NCBI GenBank assembly: GCA_016987375.1
Contig: PJRA01000313.1
Location: 3,844,153 to 3,908,152 of the forward strand
Length of the DNA stretch: 64,000 nt
Reading direction: 5' to 3'
Origin: Brachionus koreanus
Taxonomy: Eukaryota; Rotifera; Eurotatoria; Ploima; Brachionidae
Shown here: positions 10,806 through 22,041 of the stretch, one piece after another
How the letters are laid out: each line of letters starts with the position of its first letter
Numbering within the stretch: position 1 is the stretch's first letter
Notes under the pieces: generated by a model
Database searches by the model: none
The model's input: only the letters and a program-made list of their open reading frames with translations
Told to the model about the DNA's origin: nothing
Translations under genes and position numbers: made by a program

Positions 10806-10937
10806 ACGGGTGATGCATAAGTAAATCCATTGAAAAATAAATTCTTTACATCAGAAAAAAAAAACAGAACTTAATATAATTTTTATTTTTGAGATATTCG
10901 CTTTTAATTTTTGTTCATTTACTTATGCATCACCCGT
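10806..10937. mobile_element. 132-bp Tc1/mariner-type MITE
   Basis: The two ends are perfect 21-bp inverted repeats, ACGGGTGATGCATAAGTAAA followed by T. They are flanked by TA on both sides (10804-10805 and 10938-10939), the target duplication of the Tc1/mariner superfamily. The interior is AT-rich and has no coding capacity. A single similar terminus occurs at 20984-21004. Confidence 0.9.
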
Positions 10938-10939
10938 TA

Positions 10940-11820
10940 GAATATATCAGTTTTTAAAAGACAGGAAACAAAAATCATATGTACTATTAAATAATCAGAG
11001 AAATAATGATCCAGATTCTAAATATCATGCTCAAAAATTAGAAAAGTTCAAAATTTTTTTGAGTCAAGAAAATTTATTACAGAAAAAAGTTTTTTAAGTC
11101 AAACCTAATTTTTCATTTTAAAAATTTTGGATCACGAGGTTTGCCCGCCAAATTTTTTGACCAAAATTTCTCAATTGAATGTTTTTTAGAAATCAAAAAA
11201 TTAGCTGACAATTTATAAAATTATTAAACAAGTTTTTTCTTTTTTGAACCTCGAATTAAAGGAAATTAATTTTTTTTTTTAAAGATGTGAATTATCTCAA
11301 ATCTTTTTTTAATTCTAGAAATTAGCCTACAATTTTTTAAAATTTATTACAAAATCTTTAACTTTGACTAATTTGTCGATTTCCAAAAATAAAATTTGAA
11401 GCTCTTTGAGAAATTTTGCTCAACACATTTATGACCGCTAAATTGTCCGGCCAACTTCACAAAGATGTTCACATAAATTTTGAGTAAAAAAGTCCTTTTT
11501 AAACATTGTCAAATTTTTGTTATTTTAAATTTATATTTCATTGAAAAAAAAAATTATTTTGTATCGTTTATTTAATAAATATTTCGCCATTAATTAATAA
11601 AACAAACTCTATACAATTGATGTCTCATATAGATATAAAATTTTATATTTAAAAAAAAAAGAAACAAATTCCTGTAACAAGAATTTCTGAGCTAACTTCG
11701 TAATACATTCAACAAAATTAAAATTGAATTAAAGAAAAAAAATTATTATAAGATTGTTCCTGAGTGCTTTGCTTAAAATACAATTTACATTTAGAAAATA
11801 ATTAAATCTCGTTTATTCAA
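10940..11820. other. Intergenic, nothing recognisable
   Basis: AT-rich spacer. Its last 200 bases are probably the 3' UTR and termination region of the minus-strand discoidin-domain gene. Confidence 0.4.
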
Positions 11821-13476
11821 TTACAGCTCATAAACTAGGACTTCACATAAAACAGCACTGAAAATTCTGCTCCAACGATTACTGCGACCATCAGCTTGTA
11901 TGTAAACATAGCGTCCACTTAATGGTTTCAAGCATTGTAAATGAATTTGAGGAGCAAATATTGCATAATTGTTACGAGTGACAAAATTGCACAAGTTATT
12001 GCTATTTAAGTGAATTTTTTGGCTAAAATGATATTTAGGCTCGGATACATCAGTTGAATTAGAGACCAAGCTGGGGCTTGAACGAGTACGCACATTAATG
12101 ACAGGTTTGCGGTCGACGAAGACCGAAAATCTTTCCAAACCAAACATGTAGTCTCTGTAGGCGAAATTTGAGTCCTGACCTTTTCCTTGCCATGTTTTTA
12201 GCAGAACACCTCCAATAGTTGTCATTCTACCTAAATCTATTACCAGTGTCGGTCGTTCTGAATAATAATTGTCCATTATGGCACACTTGTGCAATGAATT
12301 GTCTTCGTTTCCATCTACTGCCAAAGACGGATGGCCTTCTTGTATCAAATTGATAAATGACCGAGTTTTTAACGAGTTTCGATAAGATCTCTTTGTATCT
12401 GATTTTCTTTCATTAGCCCAGGCATCTTTATGATAAGCAAGATTTTCGATACAATTAGAATTTTCATTAACACGAAAATAGCCCGGCAAGCACGGAGCAG
12501 TAAATGGACATCCGAAAACTCCAGCTCTTAGACCTATATGCTGATGCCATTCAATCGGATGGAATCTGATAAATCTTGCCCAAAATGGACTATTCAAAAA
12601 ATGAGTCCTTTCCATCTGTTTGTCCGCATTGCCACCAAAAATTTTTGGCTCCAAATGATTAGCATCTTTATAAAAATTCCAAATCATACTATCATTACTA
12701 AAGGAAATTTTGTATTTAGTGACCCAGTGATTTCGGTTTGTATCACCTTTTCCTTTTGTAATGATACCAGTTACCAATGTCGGATGACCAATGTCCAATT
12801 CAAGCCAATGATCTTTAACAAATCTTTTTCGGGGACACCAAGCTTTATTGCTTAGCAAATAGCCATCGTTTGGCTGACATGACCTCTTGTTTCTTAATGG
12901 CAAAGTACTTGATGCAGTTAATTTGCCGTATGGCGGCATGCCAAGCAATTGCTTACATTCCTGGCAGCCTAAAACCTCGACTCGCATACTCGGATGCTTG
13001 AACCATTGTAAAGTGTGAAATTTAATAAATCTTGCATAAATTGACTGATCAAAATAATTGTTCTGAATGGTGTGATCATCAAAATTTCCCTGAAAAACCT
13101 TCTGATTGCCGTACTGATCAGTTATATACTGCCATTGAAATGCATCAGTGCTGTAGGATATCATAAAAGAAGTGACCCATTCTTGTCTTCCAGTCCGACC
13201 CTGAATAATCACGCCAGTTATTTTGGCAGCCACTCCAAGATCTATCTGCAGCCATTCGGCATCTGATCTATGCTTTGCACACCATGCTTTTCCATTAGCC
13301 ATGTAAAGTCGTGAGTATTTTTCGTGACAATTTGGATCCCACATTGACGGATAAGTGCTTGAAGCGCTTATTTGCCAGTCTTTAATTTCGTTGTTTGACA
13401 TGCCCAAGGGTCCATTGGCACATGCATTCAAGTAATAGATACCATTTAAAGATATAGCCAATATTAATAACATCAT
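11821..13476 (-). CDS. Secreted protein with two F5/8 type C (discoidin) domains and a third galactose-binding-like domain
   Basis: Intronless, 551 residues, starting at the first ATG of the frame (13476). Residues 1-18 form a signal peptide (MMLLILAISL...). Discoidin domain 1 runs from C19 to C171 and domain 2 from C174 to C323; each opens with C-x(4-6)-LGM or its equivalent, holds the W-x-Q/E-x-D-L/I-G strand (WLQIDLG, WLELDIG), the WVTxYxIS block, and closes with ARFIxFHP...GC. A Cys-rich linker (CPFTAPCLPGYF...) follows. Residues 340-551 form a third, more diverged beta-sandwich with AVDGNEDNS and VIDLGRM strings, resembling fucolectin-type modules. Such proteins bind glycans, phospholipid or matrix outside the cell and serve as lectins or adhesion factors. 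There is no transmembrane segment after the signal peptide. The ligand cannot be predicted. Confidence 0.88.
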   Translation of the reverse strand: MMLLILAISLNGIYYLNACANGPLGMSNNEIKDWQISASSTYPSMWDPNCHEKYSRLYMANGKAWCAKHRSDAEWLQIDLGVAAKITGVIIQGRTGRQEWVTSFMISYSTDAFQWQYITDQYGNQKVFQGNFDDHTIQNNYFDQSIYARFIKFHTLQWFKHPSMRVEVLGCQECKQLLGMPPYGKLTASSTLPLRNKRSCQPNDGYLLSNKAWCPRKRFVKDHWLELDIGHPTLVTGIITKGKGDTNRNHWVTKYKISFSNDSMIWNFYKDANHLEPKIFGGNADKQMERTHFLNSPFWARFIRFHPIEWHQHIGLRAGVFGCPFTAPCLPGYFRVNENSNCIENLAYHKDAWANERKSDTKRSYRNSLKTRSFINLIQEGHPSLAVDGNEDNSLHKCAIMDNYYSERPTLVIDLGRMTTIGGVLLKTWQGKGQDSNFAYRDYMFGLERFSVFVDRKPVINVRTRSSPSLVSNSTDVSEPKYHFSQKIHLNSNNLCNFVTRNNYAIFAPQIHLQCLKPLSGRYVYIQADGRSNRWSRIFSAVLCEVLVYEL

Positions 13477-16400
13477 TGTGACTGTTTGTGTTCAAAAATC
13501 AAATCGCATTATTTATAAAGAAATTTTTCTTCTAAAAATAAAACCAAATATTTGAGATGTTTGTTTATAAAATATACCGAGAAAAAGTGTTAATTGAGAG
13601 TATAAAATTAGAAAATATCCTGTTGTTTAATTGTGTTTAACAGGTTTTAGATTGTGTAACATAACTATTATCTCAGTCTATCGGCTGAGATGGGTAATTA
13701 CATTTTAAAAGTTAATTTTAAATTATTGCCTGCTTGGCTGAAAACGCTTAATGGTCACTTAAAAGATATTAATGATTTATTAATGTCCGGACTTCAAGCA
13801 TAAATCTTTTTATAGTTCTGATGCAATTTAATTTCAATTTTAGTCCATGTCTGAGAATGGATCTATAATTAACTATAACCGTGGGACAGTTGATACTAAA
13901 TTATTGCTCACAATGCTATTAACCTATATTTTTATATAATTTTCTCTTGGTCTCGTGTCATGCAAAAACAAAGAAAAAATTGATTTTATTTTTGATCGAG
14001 CCCGATCACTTATCAGCAAAGATGAACTCGCTTAAAACTTTAAATTTGATACCTTTTTTTTCAAATCCTTTGATATGTGTATAAAGAGCTTTGATTCTTA
14101 TCTCTTTTAAAAGTGATAAATGTCGTAAATTTTAATAATAAAAAAATTTTTTATTCTACATTCAAATTCAAAATTTAAAAAAAAAAATCACATTTCTTTC
14201 AATAAAATTTAAAAATTTAATTTAATAAATTAAAAAATGATTTTATTTTTGTCTATTTTGCTCATTTAAAAAACTTCATTGAATCTTAAAAAAAAGATAA
14301 AACTTGTAAATTCAATTTAAAACAGTCTAAATAGAGTTGAGAATTTATTTGGCCTAAAAAACATCGAATAGATTTAAATTCATCTTTAAGATGCTCTTAA
14401 GGCTCTTTTGCTATCAGATTAAAATGATAAAGTGCATCTAAAATCTAAGATTTAAAAAAATTTAATCCTTTTCTGAGGCATTTGCATTTTTTTTTGACAA
14501 AAACCAAAAACCAATTAGCTTAATCTTGATTTTTGATCTACAAAAAAAGGAAAACATTTATCAACAAAAAATTTGAAATTTCAAGGCTTTCCATAATGAT
14601 CACCTGGCCATCGATTTATTGATTGTAATTAAACGAGTACAAAAAAAAACTTTAATCCTGCATGAAAAGCCCTAGATTAATGAAGTGCAAATACTCGTCG
14701 ATTTAAAAATTGGCAAACTGTTCATTCAAAGTTATCTGATCTTAATGTAAATAAATACAAAATGGATATCAATTTCAACCTTGGTGATTGCCGGCCACTG
14801 ACTCAATCAAGCACCTTAGATCAAATATTTGTACAGAGTCCATGTAAATTTAGTTGTTTAAATATTTAATCTTGACTTTATTTAAACTCAATAAAATCGA
14901 TTAATTAACTCCTTAAATAATCGACTATTTACTTTTCAAATGGACTAATTTTTGGACTCATTTATTCCATTAAATATAGATGGCTTCTGGTAAATAAATG
15001 AATCACTAATGCTCACCTCATTAGTACTTTTTAAATAAGCTATTAAATAGATAAACCATGATTTAAAGTTGAGCTAAATTTTTTTTCATCTCGGACACAT
15101 ATGTTTAATTTTAACGACAAATATAAAATCTTTTTATTTCAATACTAAAATACCTAGTAGCCGTAATAATCAAAAAAAATGTTTGTTTATTCTATTAATG
15201 GATATTTAAATAAAAATGACAATATTTACAACAAATTTACTAGACTGATTTATTTACTAATTGATGTATTCTTACCAATAAAAAATTGTAGATTCAAAGC
15301 CTTTTGGGCTCATATGTTTGATCTAATTTTTTAATCTATCCAATTTCTCTTTAATAAATTAATTTGAACTAATTTTTTTTTAATTAAATAAATTTACATT
15401 TTTTTTTGAAAAAAAAAATTTTTCATCTTTGATACAAACATTTAAAATTTGAATATTAATAATTTTCTTTTTATTTTAATTTAGAATTTCAAGCTAGTTA
15501 TTTGATAAATATCAAAATTTAGATTGAAAACAATAGAAAAATATAAAGAATTATTAATTATTATCTATTGAGTTTAAATTATTTCATTAAGCAGATAGTT
15601 TGGTGAACAAATAATAATCTTGATTAAATAATCATTAAAAAAATAAGAATGTACTGTTAAGTGATTTTTTGCTGAATGTCTAGCATTCGCACAAAAAAAA
15701 AATTTGATTTTAAAATAGCCTTTTACTTGATAATGCAAATCTATGTCAGTTAGTAGCAAAATTGACTTAATTTATCGACTCTATCGCACATGATGTCGAC
15801 CAATATTCCCGAATTTTAGATCTGATAGCAAAATTTAGCTAATTAGGAAGTAGCCTACTGAACTTATCAAAAGAGGCCACTTTAATTTAAGTAAAAAAAA
15901 CTATCTGGACTTACTTGTAGTTTAAAAAGATTAAGACTTTGTTTGAATTTCATCTTATTTTCTAGTGATATAATTTAAGTTAAAATTTCTGTCTCAAAGA
16001 GGATTGATAGTAAATTTACATTTATTAAGAAAAAAATGTGGTAAAGTGAACAAATAAATACCAAATAGTCTATGCAAAATCTTTTATTAGACATTCATAT
16101 TTAGTCATTAAGAACCATAACCTTTTAAGAGACTACCTATATTGAAAAAAAAATTACTAACAACCGTAAATAAAAGTTATGGCTCTATTAGAAACTACTC
16201 GACAATTTATTTTAAATTGCTCTTTAGTACATATTCTTTAAATTAAGTTACTGCTCATATCATACTTGAAAATCACTTATCCATTACCGCTTGCATTACA
16301 AACTAGACGATAAAGATGTCTAGAGATTTTCTTTTGTTGGTCTCTGAAGTGATCTTTGACTACCTTGGTTTGCATTTAAAACGAGCCGCTTTCAGATAAC

Positions 16401-19400
16401 TAATTATGCAATTCGATTAAGATGCTAGAGTCCAATTACAGCTTTAATTATCTTTTTTTTTAAATTAAGTAAAATGAAGCTTTAAATCCCAAATTATTCA
16501 TCATGCCCACTTGAAAAAAATTTACTTAGAAAAAAATCAAAACTATCTTTGTTTTAAAAAAACAGCTTGACTAAATTTAAGAATAAGTATCATGAAACTT
16601 CAGTGTTATATCAAAATAAATCACACAGAGATTGCATTTTAATTCTTTAAATTTAAAAAATCAGTAATTTCTTTTTATTAAAATAAATTTTTGCTTTAAA
16701 AAAAAAGGTCTAAATAAATTAGAAATATTTAAATTTAAATATTTTTCTATTATTTGAAATGGTACCCAATTATTTTGCCGGAGAAAAAAAATTTCTAATA
16801 TCCTGTGGTCTTTAAGACAATTTAGATAGACACAACAATGCGGTTGTTTCATTTTCAAAATGATAACTAAAGACTTTTTTCTATTTGATTGATGGAAAAC
16901 TATTTCGTTTCGGATAAGCCATCATTTACAATACCAATACCTTAAGATAGCATGCGATCTAATTATTATCTTTATAGTTATTTTTTCCAATTTTTTTTTA
17001 AATAGCAAATTTCGGAAATTAATCTTAAGTATTAGTTTTTCCAATCATGAAACAAATTTATACGCCCCAAATTATTATGTAATAATTAACTATTTTAATC
17101 TGAGTTTTTTTCTAATTAAAACTTGTTTCTAGAAAAAATTAAATAAAACTCTAAAACTTAAGAATCATAATTTTCAAGACATACAAGTCAAAATTGAAGC
17201 AAATTTGATTTATATAGATGTCAATAAAAGGACCATTAATTTCGATCCAACTTGCACAAATTTTAAATTCATAGCTAACCTATTGAATCAAAACCTAATT
17301 CCTTGTTAGTCTTAGTTTTTCATGGTTTAAAATACGCGAAGTATAAAAGTCATCTTTTTGTTAATAAATAATATTTTGAAAGTTTCAGACTAAAGCTGTT
17401 TATGGACATAATCTGACCTGAAAACCTAAAAAAAATCTTAAGAGATTAGATCATCGAAAATTAAAATTAATATTTGCTTGATTTTAATATATAAGACAGT
17501 TATTGTACAATTCATTCAAGTAGCATTTGGAATAGTTTTATTTTATTTATAAAGCAATGATTTCTAAAAAAGTATGATACACTAAAGATAAGTTTTATAA
17601 ATTAAAAATGGAGAAAGAGACAAAATTTTGAGTTGAACACTTGTCAATCGTTGAAGAATTGATAATTGCTTTCAATTTGTAACTACGAAAGAAAAAGCCT
17701 TTTGGTCATGAAAATAAAAAAAGTCTGGTCAAATCTAAGCTAAGATATTCATTGTTTAACAAGAATACAAATTCTCCGGGTGATTTTTTCATTACTAACA
17801 ACTAAAAAGCCTAGTCTGTTTGTTTTAAGTGTCTTAATCTTACGGTTGAGTGCTTCAAAGAACTTGAAAGTAAAAATGACAATTTTAGTGACTTTGTAAC
17901 ATCAAGCTAGAAAAAAATTAAATCTTTTTTTGCTACACATAACAACTAAATCTAATTAAAAAACAAACAAATCTAGCGAAATAGAAAACAAATGCTCAAC
18001 AATTTAATTTGAAAAAAATTTTAATTCAAATTAAAAAAAATATTGTTGAAGGATCATTAAAATTATGTCGATGCTCTTTTTTTATTTATTTAAATAATAA
18101 TCTGAACAAATTGAATTAAATTAAGTAAAATTCTTTAAGCCATTAGAGCTGAATTGAAAGCCAAATAAAAACCAAATACTAAAACTACTAAAAAATAAAT
18201 TTAAAAGTATATATTTTATTTAATTTTGCTTTCATCTATAATCTTGACTTATTAAGTGAATTAGCAAACAAATAGAGTTTTAGGAACGAACAATAAACCA
18301 CTGAGAGAAGGTTACTTGTTTCTCTATTTTTTATTCGGTGACCAGAAACTAAGATTTCCTAGCCAACTAAGTATAAATAATTGTTTAAATTAAGGCTTTT
18401 ACTTATAACTAGTTTTATCTGTATTTACTCAAATGATAAGTGGTCACTACTAGGCTAACCTAACCGGCTTGTTTTATTTTTTTTTAGTTTCCTGGAAAAG
18501 TTGAAAAAATTTAACTTGTATGACAAAAATTGCTATAAATCGTAAAATTTTCTATTTGCATTGAATATTTGCTTTCCTGTTTGAAAAAAAATTGCATCTA
18601 TCTAAAAGAAAAGTCTAGCGCATTCAAAATATTTTCATGTATGCTTGATAGCTGATCGATAGTTCGATCAAAGAATTTGTTCATTCAAAAGTTTTTATTT
18701 TAGTATAAAAAAGATCTCTCATAGCAAGAATTTATTTTGTTTGAAAAACTGATTTTTAAATTTTAGACTATTTAAAATTGCGAGTCACAAAAACTTAAAT
18801 AGAAATGACCAGAGAATACAAGTCAAATAGATTTATCTAAATGCTTCTAAATTAAATGAGAAAATTAAAGATAAAATTTAAATAATTTTACCAAAGAACA
18901 CGAAAATAATCTAGACAGACAGGCAATCATTCAGACATATGATTAGACCTACAATACAATAAAAATTTAATTTTAAAATTAGTAAATTAAAGCCTACTAA
19001 CTACATACATAAAATAACAAGTAAAATAACTCTATTATTATCTTTTTTGAGAAAGATTTTTAAGAAAAATCTTGTTTGGTTTAATTGTCAACTTTAATTA
19101 TTGAGATAAATCGATACTAATTAGGATTTAAGTCGATTATAATGCTCGAATGTAGGTAAGCAAACAAAGCTAGTCGGAGAAAAATGATGTTTTTTTAATC
19201 ATACAAGTTTTTTTTACATTTAATCGACTGTCTTGGGTCCAAAATTTAGATTTTTTTGTGTTCAAAAATTCTCTTGCTTTTATTTAAAATTTTTCTTAAC
19301 AAAATAAAAAAAAATAAACTCGAACTACATAGAATTTTCAATTTTGCATCTATATCCAAAACTATAAAAAACTTAATTAAAAATAGGTAGGTAATTTTTA

Positions 19401-20980
19401 GTAATCCACTTTTTCCCCTCAAGACTTTTTGTGACTAAAATTATCTAAATAATTATTAAATATGCATTTTAAAAATATTAAAAAACTAAACAGATTGACC
19501 ATATGTACGATCTTGGACATATGATGCTTGAACTAGAATTGAAGCCTGGCCGAATTTTAATTATATTCAAACATAATTTTATAAAATAGAAGAAATTTAT
19601 TCTTACTTAACTACTACTAAAGATAAAAAATTGACAACCAGTATGTTGAGCAACCATAGTTTTATAGAAAAAAAATGAAGTCAAAAACCTTAGCAAAGAA
19701 AAGACTTATGTAAGTAAATAAGATAAGCATAACTGTGGTTGACAACGTAATCTTTCAATAAACCTCTATTGTATATACAAACAAAAAAATATACTAAAGC
19801 TTTTCTACGATGACTTACTGTTATCTTAAATTAACCAAGTTATACGAATCTGCAAACAATCAATGAAAAATTAGATCATCATTTTAATCTCTTGAAATCT
19901 ATTTATCTTAAGCCAATTAAACAAGTCAATAATACTAAATTAGAAGACAAAATTTATTCATAAGATTTAATTTTATTGAATTTAAAAGTTGGTCACTAAA
20001 ATGTAAAAAAGCTTTCAAAATGCTTATTTTTAAAACAGAATCATAGTTGTCGGCTATTTTTAAATGCATTTGAATTCATTTGCGGTTGTAGCTTTTGATA
20101 TATGAAAATGAATTTTCAAAAAAGAATCATTATCTTGAAGAAATAATTCTATCATCCCGATTAGATTTTTTAAACTAATCTTGTATCTTTCTTACTTTAA
20201 GCACATTTTCACCTACCACTAATTATTACATATTTTACAAGTTACTGCTGTTGCTGAAAGTCTTATTTGTCAGTAATGACGTAACACTACCAAAAAGTCT
20301 AGCTTCATGAGGAATAGAATCAATTATGCACTAACAAGAACATAATTTTAACACTCGAAAACCGGATGACTTTTTTGACCCTTTTATTTAAATCTTTGTT
20401 AATATTTCTTTTCAATGAAAATAAAATTATTTTATAGAAAAAATTAAATAAATTTATAATATTTTTTATTTAAGATATGATTGAAAAAAAAATTAAAAAA
20501 ATAGGATTAAATTTATTGAATAAAAAACAAATAAAGGAAGTTACAAAAGGGGTTCAAAAGACCCCTTCATTTAAACTTTTTAAGAATAAATTATTATTTA
20601 GTAAAAATTAAGTTCAAAAAATTTTTAAAGTTTTAAATTTTTAAATTAATTTCTAGAAATTTGCGTATTTAAAATCAATAGTTTAAATTTTTTTTTACAA
20701 TAATTCAGTAAGTGTCCTAAGAGTTACATGTCAAATAATAGTGCTAATATTAAGTTGAGTCAAAATATTTTGTGTTTTTTTAAACTTTTTTGATTTATCA
20801 ATGAAAACAAAATAAAAAGTTAGCCTTTATTCAAGATTTAAACCATTAGACTCTACAATTTTTAGAGTTTTTTTTTATGTTTTTAAAGCTGTATGTGGTC
20901 TAGTGTTAGTAGTTTAAATATATATATATATTAGATCATCTGATCATTTTCCTAATCGGGAAAGTAAGCTTAACTTTTGT
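13477..20980. other. Long gene-poor stretch
   Basis: About 7.5 kb of AT-rich DNA without a reading frame that shows domain content, codon bias or splice-consistent exons. The short frames at 15574-15759 and 16661-16858 on the minus strand are rich in Lys, Asn, Phe and Ile and look like chance. No tRNA, rRNA or array was found. It may hold distal regulatory DNA or unrecognised non-coding RNA. Confidence 0.45.
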
Positions 20981-20983
20981 CTG

Positions 20984-21004
20984 TTTACTTATGCCTCACC
21001 CGTT
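20984..21004. repeat. Single Tc1/mariner-type terminus, relic
   Basis: The string TTTACTTATGCCTCACCCGT, followed by TA, is the right-hand terminal repeat of the MITE at 10806-10937 with one change (GCCTC for GCATC). I could not find the matching left end upstream, so this seems to be a broken copy. Confidence 0.6.
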
Positions 21005-22041
21005 ATAATAGTAGAAAAATTGATTTTGAATCATTTATCAAATATTTGTGCGAATGAAGGCAGAATTTGTAGCAATCTACAGGAATCTGGTGATTTATTC
21101 TAATGTATTTCTAACATTTATACATTTTTTTTGTTTTTTATTTTTAATATAGATTTTAAAGATTCGGCTATTAATTTTTAAGAAAACTCTTTTAAATTTC
21201 ATTTTGGTTTAACTCTTTAAACAATAAATGATAATAAAATTTATTTTTTCATGATTTTGTTGAACTATTGCATTGATGCATTGATGCGGTAAAACTTAAA
21301 CAATTTAAGCTTAAGAAAAAAAAGGAGAAGAGAAGAAAAGCTGTCGAAAGAAAAAATCAAAAAAAAAGAAAAGAAGTTTCAATTTCTTTATTAGTTTTGG
21401 TTGGCATAAGCTTACAGATAAAATTTGAAAAAAAAAATAAGACGCGGCATGGGTAAAAGCTAGAAAGAGATTTTGTTCAAGATCTGAAAAATTAGCTAAA
21501 GAAGTGGATAAAGACGGTACAATCTGGTATTTTTGTGGTATTTCTGTAAAAAAAGTTCAAGGGAGTTTTTTTTTTAAAACTTTTGATCAAAAATTCATTA
21601 AAAACTGATCAATGTCTCATATTAATCAGTTTTTTTTGCTCTTAAAACAAACTATTAAACATGTACATTAACTATGAAAACATCAAAAGACACTCGTCAT
21701 TTTTAAGTTAAGGTTTTTCAGATGACATATTTCTGTAGAAAAAAATTGGAAAATTTGAATTTTATTTTTTTAATTATTAGATGATATTTAAAAATTTGAC
21801 AAAATTTGGTTAAATTTAATCAGTGGGAGAATATTTTTTTATCTTAACAAAACTTTAAAATTTTGAACATTTTTTTTGATAACCCGTTATTATAAACACA
21901 TTTTTAAAAACACTATTTACTTTTCTCATTTTTTTAAATAAAAGCCAAAATGACATCGAATTTTATTACTTAATTAATAACAAAAATTATGAATAAAATT
22001 GAGACAATTTACAATAACTAATATTTTATAAAGTTTTCTAA
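21005..22041. other. Spacer downstream of the Roc-COR gene
   Basis: AT-rich. A purine-rich stretch lies at 21305-21385. The plus strand from about 21445 to 21545 reads open with Lys, Arg and Ser-rich content, but no family was recognised. The last 150 bp are probably the 3' end of the minus-strand transcript. Confidence 0.35.

Noticed and set aside
12538..12855. Plus-strand open frame inside the discoidin gene
   Set aside because: Antisense shadow of the second discoidin domain.
15574..16858. Two short minus-strand frames in the gene-poor stretch
   Set aside because: Their composition (Phe, Asn, Lys, Ile, Leu) is what AT-rich non-coding DNA gives, and there are no splice-consistent neighbours.
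21430..21550. Possible coding fragment rich in Lys, Arg and Ser
   Set aside because: Open for about 30 codons only, with no family resemblance and no splice partner that I could find.
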